Source: SPDF01 sp963812085 (GTDB taxonomy: Bacteria > Gemmatimonadota > Gemmatimonadetes > Gemmatimonadales > GWC2-71-9). From it: a stretch of 64,000 nt of DNA. The position numbers and the translations under genes are program-made. The stretch spans positions 124,001 to 188,000 of the forward strand of contig CAWETL010000004.1 of assembly GCA_963812085.1 (NCBI GenBank). Reading direction: 5' to 3'. The notes beneath the pieces are model-generated. The model was not told the origin of the DNA. It ran no database searches and saw only the letters and a list, made by a program, of their open reading frames with translations. Below, piece after piece: positions 37,406-47,200 of the stretch; within the stretch, counting starts at the first letter, position 1; each line of letters begins with the position of its first letter.

Positions 37406-37870
37406 ATGCCATCCCCATTCGTCATCGAGGAGTACGTCCGCTGGTCCGACGTGGACTTCGCGGGGATCATCTTCTACGGCTCCTACGTCCGGTTCTTCGA
37501 GCTGGCGGAGACGGAACTCTTCCGCGCCGCCGGCCTCCCCTTCAGCACGCTTTTCGATACTTACGACGTCTTCCTTCCCCGCGTCGAAGTCCACACCGAA
37601 TTCCACTATCCGCCCCGGCTCGACAACCACCTGGCGGTGGCGGCCTACATCGGCCGGGTGGGGCGGAGCTCGATGACCATCGAGTTCGAGGTGGTGCGAC
37701 GGCCCGACGGCGTCCATTGCGCCGACGGCAGGATGGTCCTGGTCTGCGTGGACCGCACGGAGCTCAAGCCGCGGCCCCTCCCCGCGGCGCTGGTCAAGCA
37801 GCTGGAGCCGTTCACCCTTTCGCGCGCCGAGGTCCGTCGGCAACTCGGCATCGCGGAGCGGCCGGCGTGA
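37406..37870 (+). CDS. Acyl-CoA thioesterase, 4HBT/YbgC type
   Basis: 154 residues, one hot-dog fold. The active segment YVRWSDVDFAGIIFYGSYVR has the conserved aspartate and the Gly-x-x-x-Tyr of the 4-hydroxybenzoyl-CoA thioesterase family. A second conserved strand is HTEFHYPPRLDN. It hydrolyses acyl-CoA thioesters. The stop overlaps the following GTG start (GTGA), so it is coupled with the lipoprotein gene. The substrate cannot be predicted. Confidence 0.88.
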   Translation: MPSPFVIEEYVRWSDVDFAGIIFYGSYVRFFELAETELFRAAGLPFSTLFDTYDVFLPRVEVHTEFHYPPRLDNHLAVAAYIGRVGRSSMTIEFEVVRRPDGVHCADGRMVLVCVDRTELKPRPLPAALVKQLEPFTLSRAEVRRQLGIAERPA

Positions 37871-38427
37871 GGAGTCGCTGGCTCGCGGCGGGCGCGCTGC
37901 TCCTGGCGGGGTGCCTGCCGGCCGGAGACAATGGCACGCTCCACGCGCATTGGGCCGCCGCAGCGGACACCGCCGACCTGACCATGCCGGCCACTGCCAC
38001 CTGGTGCCCCGGTCCGCGGCGGCTGGACATCCGGGCCATGGCCGGCGACACCGGCGTGGGGCTCGCGATCTACCCGGTCGACAGCGGCGGGGTGGCGGGG
38101 GACTACTCGATCGTGGAGCCAGGCGGGCCGGTGCACTTCCGGCCGTCCGCCGGGGTCGCACTCCGCTGGTTCGGGAAGGTGCAGGTCAACGGGTGGTGGG
38201 GCGACTCGGGCTCGGTGACGATCGCCGGGAAGCCGGGCGGGCCGCTGTCGGGGCAGGGAACGGGGAGGTTGATCTCGGGACTCGGCGCCGACTCGACCGT
38301 GTACCTGGCGCTTCGCTTTCGCGGGCTGATGGTGCGGACCGACACCCTCTGCGACGCGCCTTCTTCGCCACAGGCGCCACCGGCCGACTCGGCGGCCGCG
38401 CCGCCGCCGCTCCGGCTCCCGGACTAG
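37867..38427 (+). CDS. Lipoprotein of unknown function
   Basis: 186 residues from GTG 37867. An N-terminal hydrophobic segment ends in the lipobox LLLAGC, so it is lipid-anchored. The C-terminal 30 residues are Pro/Ala-rich (PQAPPADSAAAPPPLRLP). The middle is a beta-rich domain with GDTGVGLAIYPVDSGG and ALRFRGLMVRTDT. No known family is recognised. It overlaps the thioesterase by 4 bases and precedes ispH by 8. Confidence 0.65.
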   Translation: MRSRWLAAGALLLAGCLPAGDNGTLHAHWAAAADTADLTMPATATWCPGPRRLDIRAMAGDTGVGLAIYPVDSGGVAGDYSIVEPGGPVHFRPSAGVALRWFGKVQVNGWWGDSGSVTIAGKPGGPLSGQGTGRLISGLGADSTVYLALRFRGLMVRTDTLCDAPSSPQAPPADSAAAPPPLRLPD

Positions 38428-38435
38428 ATTCGGCC

Positions 38436-39656
38436 ATGGACCAGACCTATTTCCGGCGCGGGTTCGGCCTCAAGAAGGACATCGAGGGCACCCTCACGGC
38501 GGACTACGCCAGCGGCGTGGTCGACGCGTTCCTCAAGGGGGGCCACACGCTCGTGGCCGGGCCGCTCACCTTCCGCCTGGCCAAGGAATTCGGCTTCTGC
38601 TATGGAGTGGATCGCGCCGTCGAGTATGCGTACGAGACGCGGGCCAAGTTCCCGGGGCGGCCCCTCGCGCTCGTGGGCGAGATCATCCACAATCCGCACG
38701 TGAACGCGCGCCTCCAGCAGATGGGGGTGCGGTTCCTGGAGCGGGGCGCCGACGGCGAGTTCGATTTCTCGGGCCTGGCGACGGACGACGTGGTGATCAT
38801 GCCCGCCTTCGGCGTCACCATCCGGGATTTCGAACGCCTCAGGGCCGTCGGATGCGTGCTGGTGGACACCACCTGCGGCTCGGTGCTCAATGTGTGGAAG
38901 CGCGTCGAGTCCTACGCCCGGGACGGTTTCACGGCGGTCATCCACGGCAAGAGCTACCACGAAGAAACCAAGGCCACGGCGAGCCAGGTCACCAAGTACC
39001 CCGGCGGCCGGTATCTCGTGGTGTACGACATGGCCGAGGCGCGGCTGGTGTGCGACTTCATCGAGCAGAGAGGCGACGCCGCGGCGCTGGCGGCCCGGTT
39101 TGCCGGGAAGACGTCGCCCGAATTCGATTTTGCGCGGGATCTCGTGCGCGTGGGCATCGCCAACCAGACGACGATGCTGGCCGGAGAGTCGCTGGCGATC
39201 GCGGCGGAATTCGGGAAGAGCATGGCGCGGAGATACGGCGAGGCGAAGCTCGCCGAGCACTTCCGGAGTTTCGACACCATCTGCTCGGCCACGCAGGAGC
39301 GGCAGGACGCCGTGCTGGCGCTGCTCGAGGAGCCGCTGGACCTGATGGTGGTCGTGGGCGGCTACAACTCGAGCAATACCTGCAACCTGGCGGCCATCTG
39401 CGCCGCCAAGGGGGTGCGGACCGTGCACATCGAGGATGCCGACTGTATCGACGTGGCGGCCGGATGCGTCCGGCACCAGCCGATCCGGAGCAAGGTGGAG
39501 GAGACCGCCACGGGGTGGCTCTCCGGCGTCCGGCGGATAGGATTGACGGCTGGTGCCTCGACCCCCAACAACAAGATCGGCGAGACGGTGGTGCGGATCT
39601 GCGAAAGTGCCGGCGTGCTCGAGGACCTTCGAAAGACGGTGACCCCGGGAGGCTGA
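38436..39656 (+). CDS. ispH: 4-hydroxy-3-methylbut-2-enyl diphosphate reductase
   Basis: 406 residues, the long form of the enzyme. Makes IPP and DMAPP in the last step of the MEP isoprenoid pathway, using a 4Fe-4S cluster. The three cluster cysteines are visible in GFCYGVDRA, DTTCGSV and SNTCNL. The HNPHV histidine and the TKYPG region are present. The family insertion between the second and third cysteines is longer than in E. coli IspH, with TICSATQERQ in it. It is followed by the RCC1 lipoprotein after 2 bases. Confidence 0.95.
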   Translation: MDQTYFRRGFGLKKDIEGTLTADYASGVVDAFLKGGHTLVAGPLTFRLAKEFGFCYGVDRAVEYAYETRAKFPGRPLALVGEIIHNPHVNARLQQMGVRFLERGADGEFDFSGLATDDVVIMPAFGVTIRDFERLRAVGCVLVDTTCGSVLNVWKRVESYARDGFTAVIHGKSYHEETKATASQVTKYPGGRYLVVYDMAEARLVCDFIEQRGDAAALAARFAGKTSPEFDFARDLVRVGIANQTTMLAGESLAIAAEFGKSMARRYGEAKLAEHFRSFDTICSATQERQDAVLALLEEPLDLMVVVGGYNSSNTCNLAAICAAKGVRTVHIEDADCIDVAAGCVRHQPIRSKVEETATGWLSGVRRIGLTAGASTPNNKIGETVVRICESAGVLEDLRKTVTPGG

Positions 39657-39658
39657 TC

Positions 39659-41109
39659 ATGCTCGAAAAGTCCAACTTCCCGCGCTGGTTGCTCCTCGGC
39701 GCGCTTGCCATGGCCGTCGGTGCGACCCTCGCCTGCAACAACGATCCCGCCGGCAGTGACGTTCCCTACATCCTCACTCCGATCACGACCGGGTCCCTGG
39801 CCGGCACGCCGGGCCGCACGCTCGCGGAGACCCTGATCGTCGAGGTGCGAACCGCCGACGGTAAGGTGGTGCCCGGCGCCACGGTGCACTGGTCGCTGCC
39901 GCAGGGTGGCAGCCTGGCGGTAGTCGGGGCCAGCCTCAACGGCTCGATGACCGGCACGACGGATGACAAGGGCCGGACCTACGCCGTGTGGACGCTGGGG
40001 CTGCCGGAGGGCTCGCAGCAGGCGAAGGTCGCGGTGGGGCTCGGTGATCCGGCCACGTTCACGGCGACGGCCACGGCGCTGCACGTGCTCGCCGTGTCGG
40101 TGGGGGGAGATTTCGTCTGCGCGGTCCTGACTGACAATCGACCGGCCTGCTGGGGCGCGAATCGCTACGGACAGCTCGGCACCGGAGACACGCTCGCGAG
40201 CGCGGCGCCTGTTACGCCGATGGGCCTCACGGCGGTCCAGGACATCCAGGCTTCCGCCTTCGGGTTCACCTGCGCCCGGGACATGGCGGGTGACGTGTGG
40301 TGCTGGGGCGCCAACAATTTCGGCCAGGCCGGGCCGGCGGCGGCGCAACCGATGCAACTGGTCCCCGTGCGTGTGGCGGGAGCAGGGGCCGCCACCTCGC
40401 TCACCGTGAGCGGGCCGACCGGAGGGTTCGCCTGTGCGGTGCTCTCGGCAGGGGGTGCGAAGTGCTGGGGCAACAACGCCGGAGGCCGGCTGGGCACCGG
40501 CGACGCGGTGTCGTCCGCCACGCCGAGGGCGGTGGTCGGCAGCGCCGATTTCGCGAGGATCAGCACCTACGACGATCGTGCCTGTGCGGTGACCACGGCG
40601 AGGGAAGTCTGGTGTTGGGGAAACGCCTCGGCCGGCGAGTTCGCACCGTATCCGGCAGGTTCCTACTTCACGCCGATCCAGCCGATCCCCGGTTCGCTCC
40701 TTTCCGAAGTCGAGTTGACCTACCTGGCAAACTGCGGGTTGGGCATGAGCGGCGAAGCGATCTGCTGGGGCGGTTCTCTCGACCTTGGCCTCGGCACGAT
40801 ACCAACAGCAGATCCCATTACCGCGCCGGTGCGCCCCGACGCCGATCCACCGTTCGCCCAGGTGGTCTCCGACGGGAGCGGCCTGGTGTTTGGCCGGACA
40901 CGCGATGGACAGATCGTGTTCTGGGGGACCGTCGGCGGCGATTGGACTCGCTTCCCCACGCAGCTCCAGATGTCGCTACGCGCCGAGCAGGTCGCCGCAG
41001 GAAGCACCAACTACTGCATCATCGCGGAGTCGGGTGCGCTGTACTGCGATACCTCGCTGTTCTGGTTTGACCAGGGGAAGGCCAGCTGCAGGCGATGCCT
41101 GCGCCGTGA
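39659..41109 (+). CDS. RCC1-repeat lipoprotein, frameshifted near the end
   Basis: About 480 residues. A signal peptide with a lipobox (VGATLAC) leads into an Ig-like Big_1 domain (about residues 40-140). RCC1-like beta-propeller repeats follow (CAVLTDNRPACWGANRYGQL, CARDMAGDVWCWGANN, and three more), each with two cysteines, giving a disulfide-stapled blade. In the assembled frame there is no stop before the next gene begins. One extra G in the run at 41072-41075 would end the frame at TGA 41107-41109, overlapping the next start as GTGA. Function unknown, probably surface-exposed. Confidence 0.75.
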
Positions 41110-42071
41110 CGGTCCGCCAGCTGAGCCTCGGCGGCATCCCCGCCGTTTCGCTCTCCAACGCCGAGCTCGAGGTGGTCCTGGCGCCCACGCTCGGCATGAA
41201 GATCACCAACCTTCGCCGCCGGGGCGGCCGCGAGTGGCTCTGGCGGAATCCCGCCATTCCCTACCAGCCGGGTGTGCCCGGCAGCTCCTACGTCGAGACC
41301 GCCGACAGCGGCGGCTGGGACGAGTGCTTCCCCACCGTACTTCCCTCGCTCATTCCCGGCGCGCCGGACGGCACGCCACCCCTCCCCGATCACGGGGAGC
41401 TCTGGGCCGCGCGCTGGGAGGCCCGGATCTACGAGCACGCCGAGGGGGTGACGGTCGTCGGCACCGCGCGGGGGACGGCGCTGCCCTACGAGTTCACGCG
41501 GGAGATCACCCTGGCGGCCAGCGAGCCGGTCGCCGTACTGCGTTACCGCGTGCGGCACCTGGGCGGCGAGCCGTTTCCCTGGATCTGGTCGGCCCATCCG
41601 ACCTTTGCGGTGCGGCCGGGGATGCAGCTGGTCCTGCCGACGGTGGAGCAGGTGCAGCTGGTCGATGTGCACGGGAGCACCGACTGGCAGCCCGGCATGG
41701 TGCTTCCGTGGCCGCTTGGGCGGCGGGGAGGAAGCGTTCGTCTTTCCCGAGCGCGAAGCAGGGTGGGCCGTGATGGCCTACGCCGACGTCGGCCGGTCGG
41801 GGCGGATCCTGCTGGAGGACCCGAGGCGGAAGAATGGGTGGACCTGCTGGTGGAGCCGGACGAGGTGCCGCAGGTGGGGCTCTGGCTCAACTGCGACGGC
41901 TGGGCCCCGCAGGGCGGGACGCCGTACTACAACTGCGCCCTTGAACCCTCGATCGGAGCGCCGGGGAGACTGCAGGAAGCTGCAGGGGAGTGGGGTCTGG
42001 CCTCGACCTTGCACCCTGGCGAGGAGCGGGCGTGGCGGCTGACCGTGGGCCTCTGGACTGGGGAGGACTAG
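41106..42071 (+). CDS. Aldose 1-epimerase-family protein with an internal compensated frameshift
   Basis: Starts at GTG 41106, about 320 residues. The galactose-mutarotase fold reads as SNAELEVVLAPTLGMKI, WDECFPTV, YEFTREITL and IWSAHPTFAV, the last holding a catalytic-type histidine. From about 41717 the reading frame leaves the family and returns at about 41830. In frame 3 the missing stretch reads GGEEAFVFPEREAGWAVMA, which does fit the family. So the protein as assembled has about 35 wrong residues. Two single-base indels in GC runs would explain it. It may isomerise sugar anomers. Confidence 0.75.
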   Translation: MTVRQLSLGGIPAVSLSNAELEVVLAPTLGMKITNLRRRGGREWLWRNPAIPYQPGVPGSSYVETADSGGWDECFPTVLPSLIPGAPDGTPPLPDHGELWAARWEARIYEHAEGVTVVGTARGTALPYEFTREITLAASEPVAVLRYRVRHLGGEPFPWIWSAHPTFAVRPGMQLVLPTVEQVQLVDVHGSTDWQPGMVLPWPLGRRGGSVRLSRARSRVGRDGLRRRRPVGADPAGGPEAEEWVDLLVEPDEVPQVGLWLNCDGWAPQGGTPYYNCALEPSIGAPGRLQEAAGEWGLASTLHPGEERAWRLTVGLWTGED

Positions 42072-42146
42072 CGGAGCGGCCGTCCGCGCTGCACCTTAGC
42101 GGCCCGGCCCACTCCGCCCATGGGATGCTGCGTGATGGTTCGCCCG

Positions 42147-42755
42147 ATGACCGACGCCTACCGCCTGGTGCACGAGGCGGTCCACGACCTGCCGAACGTG
42201 ACGACCCGGAAGATGTTCGGCGCGGAAGCGTTCTTTCACGGGCGGCGGATGTTCGCGTTCCTCCGTGAGGACCAGGTCGTGCTGAAGCTCCCCGAGGGGG
42301 AGCGCGAGCAGCTGCTCGAGTCGCGGGCTGCGCGGCCCTTCCTGGTCGACGAGAACGCCGGCTTCGGCCGGTGGGTGGAGGTGCCGGTGCTGGGCGACTC
42401 CACGGCGCGGGCGCTTCGGGCGGTGCAGTCGGCCTACAACGCGGCCAAGCGGCCGGACCGCGAGGGCCCGCGCCGGCGGCGACGGCGGCGTACGGCGCGC
42501 GACCGAGGCCTGAACCGAGGCGGCCCGCTCCCAGGAGCGGGCCGCTTTCATTTGGGGGACCGCTCGGTGAGCAACCGCGCGATTGCCGCAATCGTGAGCG
42601 GCGCGCTCCCCTCCGCCCGGTTGTTCACCAGGATGTACGCCGGGATGCGCGCTTTGAGGGCCGTCTCGACCAGCCGCACCAGGTCGGCGCGGAGCTCGGG
42701 GTTCCTGTCCTGGATCCGGTCGTACGGTGCGAACGCGTCCACCGCCTCGGCGTAG
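42147..42755 (+). CDS. TfoX N-terminal-like protein, stop probably misplaced
   Basis: About the first 100 residues from ATG 42147 match the TfoX N-terminal domain family: VTTRKMFGAEAFFHGRRMFA, LREDQVVLKLP, and a closing helix LRAVQSAYNAA. After that the frame runs into an arginine stretch (RRRRRRR) and through a terminator at 42520-42553, ending at 42755 inside the opposing DUF72 gene. In another frame there is a TGA at 42510-42512 just before the terminator, so a single-base shift near 42470-42500 likely hides the true stop. ATG 42120 and 42135 are other starts. Confidence 0.6.
   Translation: MTDAYRLVHEAVHDLPNVTTRKMFGAEAFFHGRRMFAFLREDQVVLKLPEGEREQLLESRAARPFLVDENAGFGRWVEVPVLGDSTARALRAVQSAYNAAKRPDREGPRRRRRRRTARDRGLNRGGPLPGAGRFHLGDRSVSNRAIAAIVSGALPSARLFTRMYAGMRALRAVSTSRTRSARSSGFLSWIRSYGANASTASA
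42520..42553 (+). terminator. Rho-independent terminator
   Basis: GCGGCCCGCTCC (42520-42531) pairs perfectly with GGAGCGGGCCGC (42534-42545), followed by TTTCATTT. It fits the end of the TfoX-like gene. Confidence 0.8.
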
Positions 42756-43492
42756 TACCGGCCCGGCCGCAGCAGCGCGCGCGCCACGATGAACGGCGCG
42801 CCGATCGCGCCAGGCAAGTCGAGCTGGCCGCCGATGGAGGGCATCCGGGTCCAGGAGTTGAAGCAATGTGCCACGCCGTGCTCCCTGAGCACCGCGAAGT
42901 AGGCCGGCGTGAGGTACTCCTCGTTCCGGACCTCCACCGCATACGGGGCGGTGCGGGGCAGCGCGGAAAAGAAGCGGTCGAGCTGGTCGGCAAAGTCTTG
43001 GGGCGGCACGCGGGAGCCGCGGGTGATGGCCTGGAACTCGAAGACGAACGGCCCGACGTGGTCGCTGAAGTGCGCGAGGCAGGGCGCCAGGATCGCCTCA
43101 ACAAAGAGCTCGGGGTTGAGGAAGTCGGGGTTCGGCTCGCCGGCGTGCGCCTTGTCCCGGAGCTTGCTGTGGGTGTGCACGGTGATGCGGTCCCACACCT
43201 TGCTCACGCAGCGGAATCCGGCGGGGAGCGCGGCGGCGTACTCATCGAGGGTCTTTTCGGAGAGCGGATTGTAGAAGCTGGCGTCGATCCCCACCGTGCT
43301 GAACAGCGGCCACTGGGCGTACTCCGCCAGCATCTTGCCGCTGGCGCCGGTCTTGGGGTACTGCCGGTGGTAGACCAGCCCCTGCCAGCCCGGATAGTTC
43401 CACGACGAGGTGCCGAAGTGGATGCCCGGGGGCAAGCCGGCGCGGAGCCGTGCCATCTCCTCCGGCGAGGGCGGGAGGTCGGGGGCCGCCAC
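42548..43492 (-). CDS. DUF72-family protein (YecE-like)
   Basis: 314 residues from GTG 43492. DUF72 TIM-barrel motifs are visible: FGTSSWNYPGW, VGIDASFYNPLS, FEFQAI, PYAVEVRNEEY and YILVNNRAEG. The family is widely conserved but its biochemical role is unknown. It starts 1 base after the stop of the sorbosone dehydrogenase gene and so is the last gene of a three-gene operon (channel, dehydrogenase, DUF72). Confidence 0.9.
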   Translation of the reverse strand: MAAPDLPPSPEEMARLRAGLPPGIHFGTSSWNYPGWQGLVYHRQYPKTGASGKMLAEYAQWPLFSTVGIDASFYNPLSEKTLDEYAAALPAGFRCVSKVWDRITVHTHSKLRDKAHAGEPNPDFLNPELFVEAILAPCLAHFSDHVGPFVFEFQAITRGSRVPPQDFADQLDRFFSALPRTAPYAVEVRNEEYLTPAYFAVLREHGVAHCFNSWTRMPSIGGQLDLPGAIGAPFIVARALLRPGRYYAEAVDAFAPYDRIQDRNPELRADLVRLVETALKARIPAYILVNNRAEGSAPLTIAAIARLLTERSPK

Positions 43493-43493
43493 G

Positions 43494-44663
43494 TCAGCTG
43501 CCCGGGGCGATCCGGTAGATCGTGCCCCCCGCCGTCACCACGTACAGCTCGCCCCGCGCATCCTCGCCGAAGCTGGTGACTTGGCCGTGGGCATTTAGCG
43601 AGGGCCAGTTCCTGGGGTCGGTGGCGTGCCCTGCCGCGTAGACGAAGCTCCGGATCCATCCGCTGCAGTAATCGCTGTAGAAGTAGGTGCCCGCCAGTTC
43701 CGGAATGGCCTGGCCGCGGTAGACGAACCCGCCCGTGATCGAGCAGCCGTCGTTGTGGCCATACTCCGTCTTCGGAAGCACGAGCCCCGCCTGGTTGCAG
43801 CTCGAACCCACGTAGCAGTGGTCCCCCTCCATGATGTTCCAGCCGTAGTTCTCCCCGCCGGCGCTGGCCGCTGGCTGGACGTCCACTTCTTCCCAGGCGT
43901 TCTGCCCCACGTCGGCGATGTACAAGTTTCCGTTTCCCCGGTCAAAGCTGAACCGCCACGGGTTGCGGAGCCCCCAGTTCCAGAGCTCGCCGCGCATGTT
44001 GGGCTGCCCCACGAACGGGTTGGTGGCGGGAATGGTGTAGGGAAGCCCGTGATCGAGGTCCAGCCGCAGCAGGGAGCCGAGGAGGTCATTCCGGTCCTGG
44101 CCGTGGCCCTGGGGATCCCCGCCGCTCCCGCCGTCGCCGAAGCCGGCGTACAGGTAGCCGTCGGGGCCGAATACCACGTGGCCGCCGTTGTGGTTGCTGT
44201 AGGGCTGGTCGAATTCGATCACGGCCTGCTCCGAGGCCGGGTCGAGCACGTCGGGATCGGCGCCCGTCGTGAAGGTGGCGATGCGCGAGCGGCCGCCGCC
44301 GGTCGGTCCCGGGATCGTGAAGCTGAGCACCACGCGGCCGTCTCTCGGGTGAAACGCCATGCCGAGGAGGCCCTGCTCGGACCCGCCGGTGACGCGGCTG
44401 CCGAGGTCGATGAACGGGGTCGGCAGCAGCACGCCGTGCTTGAGGACACGCACCGTGCCGCCCTTCTCCACGACGAAGAGCCGGCCGGTGTCGCCGGGTG
44501 CGGACAGGACCAGCACCGGCATCTTGAACCCGGTGGCGACCTGCTCGAGGTGCACATCCACGGACCCCGGGGGAGGATGGCTCCCGGTCGAATCACCGGC
44601 GCAGGTCAGCGAGGCACCCAGCAACAGGCCGGCGGTGCTCAGGTGCCGGACGGGGGTGAGCAT
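43494..44663 (-). CDS. PQQ-dependent sugar dehydrogenase (sorbosone/glucose type)
   Basis: 389 residues from ATG 44663. A signal peptide with a possible lipobox (GASLTCAGDS) precedes a six-bladed propeller. Family motifs are EQGLLGMAFHP, NHNGGHVVFGPDGYLY, WGLRNPWRFSFD, IADVGQNAWEEVD and GGFVYRG. These proteins oxidise sugars or alcohols in the periplasm with pyrroloquinoline quinone. The GGAAGGAGCC ribosome site lies inside the end of the upstream channel gene, whose stop directly adjoins this start. Confidence 0.9.
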   Translation of the reverse strand: MLTPVRHLSTAGLLLGASLTCAGDSTGSHPPPGSVDVHLEQVATGFKMPVLVLSAPGDTGRLFVVEKGGTVRVLKHGVLLPTPFIDLGSRVTGGSEQGLLGMAFHPRDGRVVLSFTIPGPTGGGRSRIATFTTGADPDVLDPASEQAVIEFDQPYSNHNGGHVVFGPDGYLYAGFGDGGSGGDPQGHGQDRNDLLGSLLRLDLDHGLPYTIPATNPFVGQPNMRGELWNWGLRNPWRFSFDRGNGNLYIADVGQNAWEEVDVQPAASAGGENYGWNIMEGDHCYVGSSCNQAGLVLPKTEYGHNDGCSITGGFVYRGQAIPELAGTYFYSDYCSGWIRSFVYAAGHATDPRNWPSLNAHGQVTSFGEDARGELYVVTAGGTIYRIAPGS

Positions 44664-47135
44664 TCAGGCGGGCTCCTTCCCAGGGGGAGCGGCGGCGCGA
44701 AGCGCCGTGGCGGCGGGCGCGTCCATCACCTTGAGGTGCACGTCGCGCTGCGGATAGGGAATCTCGATACCGGCGGCGGCGAGCGCGTTGTTGATCGCGG
44801 CGGTCACGTCGCTCCTGAGGATGGACACTCGGTCGGCGTCGACGGTCCAGAAGCGCAGCTCGAAATTGAGCGCGCTGTCACCGAAGCCGGTAAAGAGCGC
44901 CAGCGGTTCCGGCACCTTGAGCACGTCCGGGCGCGCGCGCGCCACTTCGAGGAGCAGGGCCTTGACCTTGTCGGTATCGGTCCCGTAGGCGACCCCTACC
45001 TCCACGGTGATCCGCCGCTGCTGGTCGGACAGCGTCCAGTTGACCACGTCCTTCGAGATGAGCGACGCGTTCGGAACGATGACCTCGGCGCCGTCGTAGG
45101 TGCGGACGATGGTGGCGCGGAAGCCGATACGGCGCACCTCCCCGGTGAGCGTCTCGAGCTGGATGAGGTCGCCCTCCCGGATGGGGCGCTCGAAGGCGAG
45201 GATCAGGCCCGCGACGAAATTGCTCACGATATTCTGCAGGCCGAACCCGATGCCGACGCCGAGGGCCCCGCCAATGAGGGTGAGCTGCTTCAGCTCGACG
45301 CCGATCGCGGCCAGCGCGAAGAAGAAGCCGAGCGCGATGAGCGTGTACCGTGTGAGGCGACCGATGACGCTCGGGAGCCCGCGAGGCATGTCGAGCCGGG
45401 AGAGCACATCGGCCTCGAGGACGCTCGAGATTCCCCGGCCCGCCATCACGCTCACCCAGACGGTCGTGAGGAAGACGAGCACGGAGCCGAGCGACAGGCT
45501 GAGCTCGCCGAAGGAGATCGATGCGGCGAGGACGCTGCGCGCGAGCGTGACGGTGGGGTCCCATAGCTCGAAGAGCCACAGGGTGAGGACGACCCATCCG
45601 GCGGCGGCCGCCAGGTTGACGATCCGCAGGCCGCCGCGCACCAGGAAGTCCTTCCGCTGGCTCACGAATCGGGAGACTCCCGCGACTTCGGAGCGGGTGG
45701 AGACGATCAGGACCCCGTCGGCCACCCGGACGGCCGTGATGACGACCAGCAGGAGGTAGCCGCTGGACAGCACGCCGCTGGTGAGAAACTGGGCCAGGGA
45801 GACGTTGCCGAGGACGTTCGAGGCGGCGGCGGCGAGGAGCGCGGCCGCCGAAAGGCGCGCGGCTCCACGGAGCGCGACGGCGTAGGCGTCTCCACCAAGG
45901 CCCTTCAGCGGGCCACCCCTGCGGAGCAGCCAGAGGACCCCGATGGCCGAAATCGTGGCCATGAGGAGGTTGCCCGACCGCTGGTACTGCGAGCCGGAGA
46001 GGAGGAGTGCGCCCGCCCGCTGGATGGCGAAGAGCAACGACCCCACGATGGCAGGCCGCACCAGGTCGGCCGGCAGGAAGCTCGGGAGCAGTCGCAGGAC
46101 CGGCGGCACGGTGAGCAGCAGCGCGAGGTCGTAGACCGACAGCGGTGCCCGCGGATAGAACACCAGCACCGCGAGCGTGATGATAAGCGCCGACCCCGCA
46201 CCGGGGTGATCCAGCACGCGCCGCGCCGAGTAGGCGGGCTGCTCGGTCGTGTGCGGCTCCAGCTTCTGACGGAACCAGAACACCGCGAACAGGATGGCGA
46301 GCGTCGAGGCGAGGTGAAGGTAGATCTGCAGCCGATAGGCATCGAAGAAGTAGCCCAGTTCCTGCCGAGTCCGGTCAACGGCGCCCCGGATCGTGGCGCC
46401 AAGCCCCAGGGCACCTTCGGGCGTCTCCTGACCCTGCCAGATCGGCGGCGCGTCGCGGCGCAGGAGGTCTCGGCGCAGGGAGGCCAGCTGATCGTTGACC
46501 TGGTCGTCCGCCTGCTGCAGCGTCGCCAGCGTCCGCGTGATCTGGGACTGGAGGCGGATGACCTCCCCCAGCCGGGCGCTGACGCTGTCTTCCACCGCGA
46601 TGGTGTTCTTCAGCACGCCCTGCGCCAGTTGGACGACGTCCGCCGTCGCGTTCGCCTGGATGGCATCCGTGATCGTGAGGCGCCAGCTCGTCTCCCGGCG
46701 GCCCAGCTCCACGTGCAGCTCGTTCAGCACATTGGTCCGTTCGCTGACGGTCTTCTGCCAGTTCCGCATCTGCCCGACCCGTCGGGCCCACTCGTTGTGC
46801 TTGTCGGTCAGGGACCGCTTGGTCGGGTGCTCCTGGCCGGGCCGTGCCTCCAGTGACATCAGCCCGCGGATCGTGTCCTGCGTCGCCGTATAGGCGTCCT
46901 GAATCTCGGCGATCGCGCGTTCACGAGGGAGGCTCTGCCGGATCTCGTCGAGGCGTGCCTCGACGGCCTCGGCCCGCACCGGGATTTCGGACACGGGGAT
47001 GGCCGTCGGCGGGGCGGCGGCGGTGTCTGTGGCGGGCGTGGCGGCGTCCGGCCTGGGCACCGCAGCGTTCTGGGCCGCTGCGGGGGCGGCCAGGGCCAGG
47101 AGGAGGAGCACGAGTCTGAGCGGCGAGGAGCGCAT
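44664..47135 (-). CDS. Large MscS-family mechanosensitive channel
   Basis: 823 residues from ATG 47135 with a signal peptide ending APAAAQ. The N-terminal 250 residues are a periplasmic helical domain (RLQSQITRTLATLQQADDQ). About ten hydrophobic helices follow, then the MscS pore and beta domain (GALGVGIGFGLQNIVSNFVAG, FERPIREGDLIQ, IVPNASLISKDVVNW). The size and layout are those of MscK/YbdG-like channels that release solutes on hypo-osmotic shock. It is the first gene of the operon with the sugar dehydrogenase and DUF72 genes. Confidence 0.88.
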   Translation of the reverse strand: MRSSPLRLVLLLLALAAPAAAQNAAVPRPDAATPATDTAAAPPTAIPVSEIPVRAEAVEARLDEIRQSLPRERAIAEIQDAYTATQDTIRGLMSLEARPGQEHPTKRSLTDKHNEWARRVGQMRNWQKTVSERTNVLNELHVELGRRETSWRLTITDAIQANATADVVQLAQGVLKNTIAVEDSVSARLGEVIRLQSQITRTLATLQQADDQVNDQLASLRRDLLRRDAPPIWQGQETPEGALGLGATIRGAVDRTRQELGYFFDAYRLQIYLHLASTLAILFAVFWFRQKLEPHTTEQPAYSARRVLDHPGAGSALIITLAVLVFYPRAPLSVYDLALLLTVPPVLRLLPSFLPADLVRPAIVGSLLFAIQRAGALLLSGSQYQRSGNLLMATISAIGVLWLLRRGGPLKGLGGDAYAVALRGAARLSAAALLAAAASNVLGNVSLAQFLTSGVLSSGYLLLVVITAVRVADGVLIVSTRSEVAGVSRFVSQRKDFLVRGGLRIVNLAAAAGWVVLTLWLFELWDPTVTLARSVLAASISFGELSLSLGSVLVFLTTVWVSVMAGRGISSVLEADVLSRLDMPRGLPSVIGRLTRYTLIALGFFFALAAIGVELKQLTLIGGALGVGIGFGLQNIVSNFVAGLILAFERPIREGDLIQLETLTGEVRRIGFRATIVRTYDGAEVIVPNASLISKDVVNWTLSDQQRRITVEVGVAYGTDTDKVKALLLEVARARPDVLKVPEPLALFTGFGDSALNFELRFWTVDADRVSILRSDVTAAINNALAAAGIEIPYPQRDVHLKVMDAPAATALRAAAPPGKEPA

Positions 47136-47200
47136 CGGCGTCTCGATGACTGGAAGTAATGCCCTCAAGATAGGCCTCCGGCGGACCTCCGGCACCCTGC

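Noticed and set aside
35185..37470. 761-residue minus-strand open frame
   Set aside because: Antisense to the BamA-like gene and without family motifs; a typical product of high GC content.
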